Below are positions 1 to 11,000 of a stretch of DNA of 64,000 nt, in pieces; positions within the stretch are counted from its first letter, which is position 1, and every line of letters starts with the position of its first letter. The stretch covers positions 137,734,775 through 137,798,774 of the forward strand of contig CAMZMU010000041.1 in NCBI GenBank assembly GCA_947311845.1, read 5' to 3'. Source of the DNA: Poa pratensis. Taxonomy: Eukaryota; Streptophyta; Magnoliopsida; Poales; Poaceae. Below the pieces are notes generated by a model. That model made no database searches. It worked only from the letters and a program-made list of their open reading frames with translations, and was not told where the DNA came from. Position numbers and translations under genes: made by a program.

Positions 1-1088
1 GGGTAAGTTGGGTAACCGAAAACCAGGCAAGACCACCACCGTTGCCTATGTAGGGTCTGGCTGCGTTCCTCAGCATATGAGAACCTTGACCGAAGGACTG
101 TAGTCTAGCTCTTAGGACGTGGCACCACCAGACTACCCTCTTGCTTGGACTACCTTGCTTTGCTTGTACTTATGGAATACCTCAAGCACACATGATAACC
201 ACTAGTTTTTTTTCCGATAAAGATGATACCTACTAGCTGCTTGATGTATGCAATTGTGTATGGAATATCTCTGCCCAATCTACATTGTGAGCTTGAAAAG
301 TCATATATCAGCTTTCCGTGACTGCTTATGCTTTATACATTTAATTGAAGGGCTCTTTTATGCCATAAGAACCGGAGTTTCTTCTTGATTGCTTCTGTTG
401 GTGAAGATAAATAATGCTGGATCAAATGATGTTAAGATGTTTTGGTGATCGTAATTTATCTGGGCTAAAAAATGGTTCACTGGTTTCTAGATAAATTGCA
501 GAAATTCCTGCCTATGTTGTTTGTCATTATCTTTTGATGTTCGGCGAATTTATGTTGTGTCCATAATTCTGCAATTGTTCAGATGGTTTTGTGATCGTAA
601 TTCGTCTGGGCTAAAGTGCTAAACGTCTTACTGATTACTATATAAAAGTACTTCTTGGTTCTTGCATATGTGGTTGCCTTTCCACTACTCATGCTGTTCG
701 CGGTTCTTGTGTGGATTCTGACAGATGCTTGGTGTGAAATGCACATTTGAGAAGCCAGGACAAGGTCTTTCCTTGTACCTTGCCAAGGATTTTTTGTGGG
801 ATTTTCCAGTCTATTGCTGTTAGAATATCTGTCCTCGACTAATAACTGAGGCATGGCAACCACCGTTGTCTATGTAGGGTCTGACTGTGTTCCTTCTGCA
901 TGTGAGAACCTTGGCCAAAGGACTGTAGTCTGAAGAATATTATGATGTCTGAACATTTAATTTATACGACAACCACTAAACATTTAACTTGTTATGAAGA
1001 ATATTATGTGAGAACCATTCAACATTTAACTTATATTATGATGTCTGGAGAATCGTTTTCACAACCTTCATCGTCTTGCCATCTTTGG
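1..1088. other. Non-coding, diverged local duplications
   Basis: No exon could be recognised here. A segment near 40-110 reading TATGTAGGGTCTGGCTG and continuing with a similar text recurs in diverged form near 865-935, and another segment near 445-470 (GTGATCGTAATTTATCTGGG) recurs near 590-615. The stretch 930-1045 holds short repeats of GAAGAATATTATG and AACATTTAACTT. The position suggests intron or upstream sequence of the decayed NOL gene that begins at 1089, but the N-terminal NOL exons are not visible and may lie outside the window. Confidence 0.5.
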
Positions 1089-3288
1089 CAATACATATGA
1101 TGTGGAACCAACCTGAAGGCATTCACATATTTAACATCGATGGTGCTGGCTCTGATGGAAGGCCAACCCCAAGATAGCATTTTCCTTTTGCTCTGTTTTG
1201 TAGTGATTGTGGATACTTGGCTGAGGAATATGCTATTTCATTTAACTGCTCATATAGCATGAACCTGCGGAATTGAAACATAGGGTACTATATCCGGGTT
1301 TTTCAATGCCGGTATGGTAGGAGTATCTCCTGTTGTCCCTCTCCACATGAGTGTGTTATACTTGACATAATGAATTTGCACAATCGTGTCGCAGTATCAG
1401 TTATTTGGATTAAATGAAGGTTATAAGCAAAATTATTTTTTGAAGAGAGAAACTCAATCATCTTCTTAGGTAATTATTGTTGATAATTGCCTGGTTTACC
1501 GCTTATGGTGCAGCGAAGAGAAGTGTGGTGCTCTTTGTGAAGTCTCTACAGGTAAAGATAATACTTATAATGATATATCCTGATTCTGTTTGAACATTTC
1601 TAATGGAGTATTTAGAAATGATAAACTGTTTGCTTCAGTTCCAAAAGAAACCTATTTGCTGCACTGTAACTTCAAGAAAGTGTCGATTACCTTGAGCCGT
1701 GAGGCACAAACATTCAGTACATTGTGGTAACTATTGTTTGTCAATATCTAGGGCTATCTGAAATTACAAAATAGTGTCTCATTTATCGTTGCATCAAACT
1801 AGTATTTGGGATAATGTAAAGCTGTAATCATCCATAGAGAAAATAGTAACCATTCAAAAAAAAAAGAGAAAATAGTAGGAGATTTATTGCTGTGTATTTG
1901 GACTAGAGGTCTGATCCTTCAGGCGCTCTAAGATACCAAGTCTTCAATGCCATGGATTTTTGTAATAATAACTCAAAACTTACGTGTAATTCAGTTTCCT
2001 TTCTTTTGCATTGTTGTGGCCAAGGTAGTGTATTTGATCACTTTACTTGTACATGTCAGAACTTTGGAGCCTTAACAAAAATTATGTGGAGACATAACTT
2101 GATTCTAATTGCAGGTTGAGTTGCAGATGGATGAAATTAATAATGTCGTGGTGCACAATTTATCAGTACGTAGCTCCACATTTTGTTTTGGTGTCTTCAG
2201 TATTCTAGAATTCCTAATTATTCTGCAAAGATAATTAATCGTTGGTGTGGTTTTACTATAGAGTTTGTGTAAGGCTGCAAGCATTGGACCATGGAATATG
2301 TGCATAGGAAAATGATTGCTTTTCGGCTTGACAATCTTATTATAACTCTGAAAAGGAATCTACGCACTAAAACTAACTACAAATTTCTGCAGCCTGGCAT
2401 GGTCACAACTGATCTTATGTCTGGTGCTCTACCACAAAACAAGGGATATACATGATGTCATTCTTTGTTTAGCATTGTTGATAGGGTAATTCATGGTTAA
2501 TAAATTGTGAATCTTACTGTTGGTAGGCATGTTTTTCATCATTATATTAGCCGAAGCTCCTGATGTGGTGAGAGCTCCGCCGGTGTTCCTTTTTTTTCTA
2601 GAATAGCGCTGGCTCTTATTCTACAGCTTCTATTTTTCTGTAGCAGTAATCATCTTTAGCTGATGTATGCTTCCATGTGTTTGGTGTGTGGAAATGATTA
2701 ACCGATTAGCTTGAACCTGTTCTCCAGGCTTGTTTATACGTACTTGCATTTAAGAAATTCAAAAATTGTAATTGTGTAGTGGGTTTGATCATGCAAACCT
2801 TTATATCAACCTGTTCTTCATACCATGTCGCAAGGCAGACAAACATTATCCATTTGTCAGTTTCGCTGTGAACACATATTCTCACTGGTACCAGATGTGT
2901 TGATCTGAACCAAATGGTTGATCCAATATAAACTGACGAGTTATCTTTCATAGTTTAGAATTTATATTCCAGTCTCATGTTTGGAAATATGTGTAAAATA
3001 ATAATCATGTTGAATCGCTACTATATAGGTTGCGGATTACCTTGTTCAAAACGTCAGAGCAATCCCTGCCAACCAATCCATGAAGCCGACTTACATTTGT
3101 TTTCTCACAGGCATGAAAGCATACCCCGGAATAGTTTCAGTAAAGAACTCCCTGAACACCTTTTATTAATCTTGGACATCCCAACTAATGTCAAATTTAC
3201 TGTATAGCTGTAATATCATTCTCCCTGATTTTACTTTTCTGCAGAGACTTGCTTTTCATGCTCGTAGGAACATGTGGCTGAGGATTAG
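1089..3288 (+). pseudogene. NOL: Chlorophyll b reductase NOL, decayed 3' half
   Basis: Seven exon-like blocks in order match the C-terminal half of plant NOL (NYC1-like), a plastid short-chain dehydrogenase that starts chlorophyll b breakdown. They are 1089-1173 (FNIDGAGSDGRPTPR), 1495-1551 (AYGAAKRSVV), 2115-2165 (NNVVVHNLS), 2393-2443 (PGMVTTDLMSGA), 2527-2567 (ILAEAPDV), 3029-3139 (DYLVQNVRAIPANQSMKPTY) and 3245-3288 (LAFHARRN). The AYGAAKRS block carries the SDR catalytic YxxxK. Disablements seen: the donor after 1173 reads AT instead of GT, the donor after 2443 reads GG, one base is missing at the start of the fifth block, and about four bases are missing before the expected VAED end. 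The N-terminal nucleotide-binding exons are not in the window. Exon order and phases follow the family, so this is a decayed genomic copy and not a retrocopy. The identification relies on remembered family motifs. Confidence 0.82.
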
Positions 3289-4074
3289 TTGTGTTTTAGC
3301 TGCCATCTTCCAACCCAGAAGATAACTGGAAATATTCTTGTTATCATCTTTACAAATTCATTTTTTCGTGTAAAAGTAGGACCTATTACTGCTGGAATGT
3401 TTGACAACACAACGTTGTACTCCTCTTGTATACAATACATGGAGAGCATAGATTCAGCTTTTCACCAGCAGCACAACTGGAGTACAGTTTTATCCTTACT
3501 CATCACTTGTTCCTAATCGAAACTATATTTACTTGTGAATTTGTTGTTGAACAATTTGCTTATGGATGACACGGGGGTACAGTTTTATCCCTGCCAAATA
3601 CACCTCATCTGTGTGAAGGTGTGATGACAACTTCACTATCTATGTGCACCTCTTGACGATTTTTCGGCAGGTGAGGTGCAGGTACATTCAGAATGCCGAC
3701 TGGTCATCGTTTCAATCACATCAACAAACCTTTATATGCTGATATACGACAAACACTTGCTAATGTTATTTAAAAAAAACCGATACAGTTGATGGAGAAT
3801 GAGTTGATGAATGTACTCCAGCCATCCAGGCACAATAGGTTGTTGAAAAGAAGTCAGGGTCCTAGTTCTTGTTCAGCAACTAGAAAGCTGGCAAACTAGA
3901 GTGAATTTACCAAATGAAACACTATATTCAGTGTACTCAATGATTGGAGCACTATTTTGGGAGGAATTTGAAGGTTCATTTTAAAATCCTCAGTAACTTC
4001 TCATTTTGTCTTCTATTCTAGTTCATCTGTTGAACAAGAGAAGTGAAAAAAAAAAACAGTTTAATTGACTTGGT
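3289..4074. other. Intergenic, no gene seen
   Basis: AT-rich sequence between the end of the NOL pseudogene and the 3' end of the U2 snRNA gene. It may contain old 3' UTR of the pseudogene. No repeat with clear ends was found. Confidence 0.5.
4061..4070 (-). terminator. U2 snRNA 3'-end box
   Basis: On the minus strand the text AAGTCAATTAA follows the mature U2 end by a few bases. It resembles the plant snRNA 3' processing box, which has an AGTNNAA core. Confidence 0.5.
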
Positions 4075-4270
4075 TGGGGTGCGCCAAGCCTGGGCAGTAG
4101 TGCAACGCCCAGGCGACACTTGAGGGCCCCAGTGGCAAGCCACTGTGGTGGACCCTCCCCCAGAAAAAATAAATTTAATATCGTTGTGGACACATGGCCC
4201 ACGTATCAGATATTAAACTGATAAGAACAGATACTACACTTGATCTTAGCCAAAAGGCCGAGAAAGGTAT
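4075..4270 (-). ncRNA. U2: U2 spliceosomal snRNA
   Basis: The minus strand from 4270 begins ATACCTTTCTCGGCC and contains the branch-point recognition sequence GTAGTA within AAGTGTAGTATCTG, the stem IIa region (CTTATCAGTTTAATATCTGA), an A/T-rich Sm-site-like run near 4163-4174, and a 3' stem-loop IV (GCCTGGGC pairing with GCCCAGGC) capped by a TTGCAC loop that is the expected U2A'/U2B'' site. Length is about 196 nt, the usual size for plant U2. The 5' half is essentially canonical. U2 pairs with the intron branch point in the spliceosome. With both promoter elements present upstream, this looks like a functional gene. The exact 3' end is uncertain by a few bases. Confidence 0.95.
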
Positions 4271-4299
4271 GAGTTGGAAGCCAGGCCACCCCCTCCTTC

Positions 4300-4349
4300 T
4301 TATAGCGCTGCCCCGCCCCGCGTCCTTCTTCGCTCGGCGATGTGGGACT
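4300..4349 (-). promoter_or_regulatory. Plant snRNA promoter (USE and TATA box)
   Basis: The upstream sequence element is seen on the minus strand as AGTCCCACATCG at 4338-4349, about 68-79 bases before the U2 start. A TATA-like CTATAAG lies at about 4299-4305, roughly 30 bases upstream. This spacing of USE to TATA is the one known for plant Pol II snRNA genes such as U2. Confidence 0.9.
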
Positions 4350-4914
4350 AAACGAACGAGCAGGGGTTCCACGAGCGGTCGCGCCACAGCGCAGGTTCGA
4401 GCTAACTGGGCTTTAATTGCCGCAAGCCCGATGGGCTTCGAGCACACGACTGCGCCACGGAGAGCGGAGATCCAGAGCGAAAAAGATTCGTCACCTACCC
4501 ACTTGGCCCCACGCTTGACGAGACATTTTTAGTTTAGCGCAGAGATAACACTTAGCAAATTCTGTGGATGCAAATGGTGGAATGATGCTACTAGTTCCTG
4601 TTTATGTGTTGTATCAGAAGAATTTCTCATTCTTGGACGGAGCATTGTAGGGGAAGGGTGTGCCATGCGGCAGAAAAAAAAGGTTCCTGGACTGGCTTGT
4701 GTTCCTTGCATTATCGGATAAATACACTGCTCTGCTGCCTTTCTAGCGTGTGTTGACGAGAAGTCAAAGGAAAATCCTAGCTGACTTAGTCTCGAAACCT
4801 TCGTCTCACACTGTCACACATGGAGTATACTGTCTACCACATTCCTCTTCTTTTTTCTTGAGCGGTAAAGATATTATCACACTAGAGCACAGGTGGAAAG
4901 TACATGACTCGAAG
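4350..4914. other. Intergenic, no gene seen
   Basis: Sequence between the U2 promoter and the Harbinger 5' terminal repeat. Short ORFs here have no recognisable features. Confidence 0.5.
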
Positions 4915-6998
4915 GATGTCTCCAACGGACCGACGCATCTAGTCCACGCGCGTCCGTCTTTGTGCGTTTGGGCGAAAATTAAGGCCCAACGCGGCGACGC
5001 AAACTGATCGCAGTCCGTTTTTCTGTCCGTTTCGACTAAAACCTGGCCCAAATTTGGGCCAGGTTTGCGTCGAAAATGGACACGCGCAGATAGCTCTTCT
5101 GTCCTCCCTTCGTCCGCTCTGGCCCGCCGAACAGACCATTCCCACCCCAATCTTCTCCGCCTACCTCGCCCCTCCCGCCGCCACCCCGCCGTCGCCACCC
5201 CGATCTGGTACTGTAGGCCGTTCCCGGGCGGCCGCCGCCTACGCCTCTGCCTCGCCGTCACCGAAGCACCTTCCTCCGTGCCGCAGCCGGCGAATCTGAC
5301 GGCCCTGGAGCTCAGAGCGCCCACGACCCCGACGCCGTCCACAAGTTGTTCGGCCCTTTGCCCCGGCCAGAACTAAGGTACGGATCCGCCATGGATAGCT
5401 CCGATGAGTACTTGTACAAGAACTACATCATGTACCAGTCCTCCTCCGACGATTCATCCGATGATGAGAGCGATGACCTTGTTGCCACCCTCATCGTCAA
5501 TGAATACATAGAGTTGATGCGGCCAGTGTTTAGAGGGTATGTGCCCCGGCGTTCTCCCGCCTAGGACCGCAACAGATCAGCTGGCCACGTTCAGCTCTAC
5601 GGGGATTACTTTCGTTGGGTGAAACCGACATATCCTACCAAGATTTTTCGGCGCCGGTTCCGGATGAGGCGGTCGTTGTTCAACCGTATCTCTTTGGGAG
5701 TGATGCATTATGATGATTATTTCATATGCAAGAGAGATGCGGTTGGCACCCTCGGCTTCTCCTCGTATCAGAAATGCACTGCAGCCATCCGCATGCTTGC
5801 ATACAAAGTTGCCAGTGATCTTGTGGACCAGTACGTGCGGATGAGCGAGTCCACGTGCCTAGAAGCTATGTACAAATTTTGTCAGTTGTGGTTCAAGTCT
5901 TTGGCAAGGAGTACTTGAGGGAGCCCAATGTTGCGGACACGGCCCGACTCTTGTCGATCAACGAGTTCAGGGGCTTTCCTTGGATGATTGGCAGCATAGA
6001 ATGCATGCACCAGGAGTGGAGGAACTGCCCATTTGCTTGGCAGGGCCAATACAAGGGTCATGTTGGGGAGTGCACGGTCATACTTGAGGCCGTGGCATCA
6101 CAAGATATGTGGATTTGGCCCTCTTTCTTTGGCATGGCAGGTTCGCACAATGATATCAATGTGCTTAAGCGGTCTCCGGTATTCAACAGGCTCTCCAATG
6201 GCAATGCCCCCAAGGTGACCTTTGAGATCAATGGCCACACATACAACAAGCCATACTATCTTGCTGATGGGATCTATCCCACATGGACTACCTTTGTGAA
6301 GACAATCTCCAAGCCAGATGATGAGAAAAAGAAAAGATTTGCCAAAGAACAAGAGAGTGCTAGAAAGGATGTGGAGCGTGCATTTGGTGCCCTCCAATCA
6401 CGATGGGCTATTGTTCGCCACCCTGCTAGGACATGGAGCAAGGAGACCCTGTGGGAGGTGATGACGGCTTGTGTGATCATGCACAACATGATAGTGGAGG
6501 ATGAGCGCGATGACAACATGTATGATCAGGCATGGCAGTTTCAGGGGGAGTTAGTTGAGCCTCGTGGAGTGTCAACTTTTGCTCAGTTACTCGACTTCCA
6601 CCATGAGGTCCGTGAGAAGGCGACTCATGTTGGTGGAGCATGTGTGGCAGCACTACGAGAACCAGCAGCATTAGTTCCCTTTGGTACAATTTATTATCTA
6701 TTTGGTTTGTAAAACTATTTGTGGAACCATTTTTATTATCTGCTGAACTATTTGGATTGTAATAACTATTTAAACTATTCAGATTGTAATAACTATTTGT
6801 TTCTATATTTGTTTGTTTGAATGATCAAAGTGACAAAAATGATCAAAACCCTGGCCGGCCGGACTGGATGCGTCGGACCGTTGTGTGCAGTGGCCAGGGA
6901 GGGACGGGCATGGACCGGACGCGCGTCCGTTTGCCGACCCAAACGGACAAAATATGGACAAAACGCTCGTCTGTTTGCGTCGGCCCGTTGGAGACATC
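4915..6998 (+). mobile_element. PIF/Harbinger DNA transposon, about 2.1 kb
   Basis: Terminal inverted repeats start GATGTCTCCAACGGACCGAC at 4915 and end with the complement GTCGGCCCGTTGGAGACATC at 6998, with a single mismatch in this stretch. The interior codes for a PIF/Harbinger (DDE_Tnp_4 type) transposase on the plus strand. No clean 3-bp target duplication is visible, so the exact ends may be off by a few bases or the flanks have changed. The second, Myb-like protein used by autonomous Harbinger elements is not seen. With the transposase broken as well, this copy is probably immobile on its own but could still be mobilised in trans. Confidence 0.85.
5391..6712 (+). pseudogene. PIF/Harbinger transposase, broken
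   Basis: From ATG 5391 the frame reads an acidic serine-rich N-terminus, then hits TAG at 5562-5564 and continues in the same frame with a family-typical stretch ending PTKIFRRRFRMRRSLFNRIS. Near 5880-5895 the frame shifts: MYKFC is in one frame and VFGKEYLREPNVADTARLLS in another. Downstream motifs are typical: NCPFAWQGQYKGH, EAVASQDMWIWPSFFGMAGS, HNDINVL, YLADGIYP (second catalytic Asp) and RKDVERAFGALQSRW (catalytic Glu). The first catalytic Asp, normally in IDCMHW, is Glu here (IECMHQ). Stop, frameshift and active-site change together make it inactive. Length without breaks would be about 440 residues, normal for the family. Confidence 0.85.
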
Positions 6999-8033
6999 AT
7001 AATTAGCGGCTTTGCCACACACAAAGATAGATCAAAAGAAACTCTAACTAGCGGTTGCCTTGGGTCACGAGCCTTGTGGCAGGCCTGGTTTTGTTCGGGA
7101 TGTTTTGGATGTTGGAGCGGCGACTTTGGAAACTTCCGTGGTGTTGTTGGGTGTCATCTCTCGTCGCGCGAGTGGCCGAGCCGATGGCCTGACTATCGCA
7201 TGGCCACGGTGCCAAACTGCCGATGTTCTTTCTATTTCTCATGGACCAGAAATGGCTACAACACAAACTTTTGGCAAAACATTGAGATTCTTATACATGA
7301 CGAGACATGAGAAGATCGTCATCTAAAGGCTACGAGTGTCGATCCAGAAATAGCCCCTTTCTTTGTGAAAATATTGTGTGATTGGGTGGTGTTCAAGACA
7401 TGTTGTTTGCATTTTTGGAACATGTGCATGTTCGAATTTCAAGAATCATACTAGTACCTTGTCTATTTTATTTTTGAGTCAACTGTAAGAGAGTCAGGAT
7501 ATTTAGTATTAAAAGGTCTGGAGCCAGCCATGCAGCTCACTCGTGGTGAAGCCAGTGGGTTGTTTTCATTCAAAACAAAACCAGTGGGTTGTACTACAAC
7601 ACAATGGCTAGCAACCCTTCAGCCTATCTGCTAGAATATCAAAAGATGCTACACACGTGCACACAGGAAACGCAGTTGATAGTATTCCTTACTCCAGAAA
7701 CAAACGAATTGAGACAATTGGTCTTAAATTAGACATGCCAAAGTACTACTTTTCTACAGCTGAAATAATTGTACAGAGGAAGGGCAGAAAATATCACATG
7801 GGCGCTCATTTCTGGTAACTCTATAAACAGTACACTGATTTAGCCAGGTACAAGAACATCACGTGCACGCAGTCTTTCAGCCGATAAACTGTATTTTCCA
7901 TTGGACATAAGGTATAATACAGAAGATTCTATGCTACAAAACCAACGACTTCATCTTCAGGAACCTGTTGCGTTGGCCACCATTCTCAACGCGCAATGAG
8001 GAACATACAACATGGGAAGAAGAACACTGGGCT
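6999..8033. other. Intergenic and 3' flank of the G-beta gene
   Basis: Between the Harbinger element and the G-beta stop codon. The last one to two hundred bases before 8034 should be the 3' UTR of the minus-strand G-beta gene. No other gene is supported. Confidence 0.45.
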
Positions 8034-11000
8034 TCAGACTATTTTGCGGTGTCCACTGAAGGCCCAAATCTGAAAAGTTTCAACAACAGTTTGAAGATTA
8101 GAATGCTGGAGTTGACTGAAAAATATTTCATGTCACTTTTTGGGAATGTGTATCGGAAATCATCAACTAGCATTCAAGTACGCAAGATTTCTAGACAGCT
8201 AAACAAACGATATATAGCAAATAACAAACATGCACCTTTTCAGTAAATTAATGTACCCCGCAATGTGCAAATTATTTCAAAACATAACTGAAGCAATGGA
8301 CAAGTGACTAATTAGGAATTAGAGCATAAGATGTACTCCCTCCGTCCCACAATATAAGACAGCCAAAACATCTTGTACTATGGGACGGAGGGAGTAATAT
8401 CTTGTCCTACAACTGATAGTTCCGCTCTACCACAATTTTTAGTGCTACGGCACAACAATTCATACCATGCCATGCAATTGATCGAGTAAATCGACAAAAA
8501 AAAATCGTATCGAAAGCGCCTTCATTACCTTCAAATTTTTGTCCCAACTTCCTGTACACAATGCACTTCCATCAGATGACAGCCCAAGGCAGCTTATACG
8601 GCCTTCATGAGAGTTTTGGAGAGTTCCCAAATTAAGCACTACCTGAATCATTTTAAAAAGTATTCACAAAGCCAAAAGTGATAACAGTATAATCACGGCA
8701 TAAAGATGATGAAGCAGATATAATATATTTCACCAAACCCGACAAGTCTAGTTCTAGTAGCTTTAGCTCGTAAAGCCGCAACATGTGATTCAGTTAAGCT
8801 TTTTATGAGCACTTTCTCCGCCTGATCAATTCTAGGAAGGAAAGAAAAGGTTCACATAGCCTATTAACATAGGGACCTGAGTCCAAAAATAAAAGAATGA
8901 CTTGATCACTTTATTCTCTGAAGCCTCTTATAGCCTATTAACAGTAATCTTTTAATAGAAGGTGATCTGCAACAACATCTCAGCATCCCTAATGCATGAA
9001 TTACATATAGAGATGATGCAGAAACTTAATGACATACGATGTGACATGTATTACTCAAGCAGAACAGTCAAATGCAAACAGCACTTTATGCGTTATCATG
9101 ATTTTTATTTTGTGATGCATGCATATCTCGAAACGGAAAGCAGCTACTTCTCAGTAACTGAATATTCTTCCGACGTGGTTAATTCTTAGTTGATAGTTAC
9201 AGCTATACAATCACATAAAAAGGTAAATTATTGGTAAATTATTGCTGGGCTATAATGAAGTTAAGCTTATGTAGTTCAAAGATCAAACTAGTGGTGTTGG
9301 TAACCAGGCTTGGAATTTTTAAACTTTCTTCTGACTTCCATAAGGTAAATAAACTGTACCATGGTTAAACTAAGTTTCCTTTTCAATTTCAACAAAATGA
9401 AACTCAGCTACAGCTTTGCAGTAAAACTCAACCAGTCTTCTTTTTAGATGTGTAGCTTTCTTCCCAGTATCTAAGCAGTAATTAATTAAATTTCTGGAAA
9501 AGGGGGGTAAAAACGCAAACCTCGGCAAGAAGTGTGTCCCACACATAACAGTCACCATTAGAGTATCCAGCAAAAAGAAGTCTTCCTGATATGGAGAATG
9601 CGATAGATGTAACAGTAGGGAGTTCATCATCATTTCTATCTGGCTCCCGACTGTACACTTGAAGTTGATGTCCTGTTCTCATGTCAAATAATCTGCATGT
9701 ACCATCATCTGAACCAGTACCAAACCTCTGACCATCAGGGAAAAACTTGACACTGTTAATGTCACCCTCATGTCCATGATATGTTCGAACTGCCCGGCTT
9801 GCGATTCTGAGATCCCATAGCCTTACAGTTGTATCACATGAACCGGATACAAACATATTCGTGTTTAACGAATTGATGGACAGACTGAAAGGGGTAAAAA
9901 ATAGTAGATCAGAACACTTATAACTCAGACCAGTACACACATAAAGAATAGCAACATATATTTCCAAATAAAGATCAGGGCTTTATTAAGTTAAAGCAGG
10001 GCTCTACTCGAGCCCATGGTCTAGAAAAAAGATCAGATTAGACGAGCAACTTCACCAGTTACAAGCTGCAACACAAGCATGAGCCACATTACAAACATAT
10101 CATTGCATTTGCCTCATGCACATGAGCTACTTGATTAGTTGATAGTGGTTAGACCATTGTGAGGGATAAGCCTTGCAGACCAAACGCTGCATGTGGTGCC
10201 ATGTGACAACTTCATACTATGTGTTATTCATTACTAATTACTGCCAGCTCTTAAAAGTAAACTTGCACCACCAAAGGTGAAACCTGTCATTTGTTCACAA
10301 ATACTACGCAGTCAGACAATGTGTAGAATTAACAGGTGATGCTTTAACATCAGTACGGTGAAACTTTGTTCAACTCAACTTAATCAATAAAAATACGATC
10401 AGCATGCAAAAAAACTTGTCTTGACTTAAGAGAAATATATATTGCAAAGACAAGCATGATGCCCAATTGAACGAGTCATGGGAAAAAAGACAATTACCTT
10501 AACACATCAGCTGTATGTCCTGATGGAAATTCGCCGCCAAAGATTGATATCCTTTGACCAGTAGTAACATCCCACAGGACACACGTTTGGTCACCTGAGC
10601 TTGTAATCAGGCGTGTTTCCTGATCCGGGACATACTGACAGGACGAAACATAGCCTTTGTGTCCAGTAAGTACTCTTGATACTGGCATGTTCCCATCTCT
10701 GTCTACTTGCGAGTTAAGATTGAATATAGAGCATGCACTATCAAGACCGCCACAGGCGACAGATTGACCATTGGGTGCAAAAGCACATGTCATCACCCAT
10801 GGACAGTGTAGCTTTATGGCATGTGTTTTCTGACTTGTTAAAGCATTCCATACAATTAGTCTTCCATCTTGGGAGGCGCTGACTATCCAGTTCTTTTCAG
10901 GAGTCCAATCCAGAGAATATACCTGTGTTGAGTCAGAGTCAGTACTAATTAGTAATTACAATACCATGAAGCCATTCAACACGAGCAATTTTGCAAAGGT

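Noticed and set aside
4175..4532. Open frames on both strands over the U2 gene
   Set aside because: They lie on the snRNA and its promoter. RNA structure and promoter elements explain the sequence.
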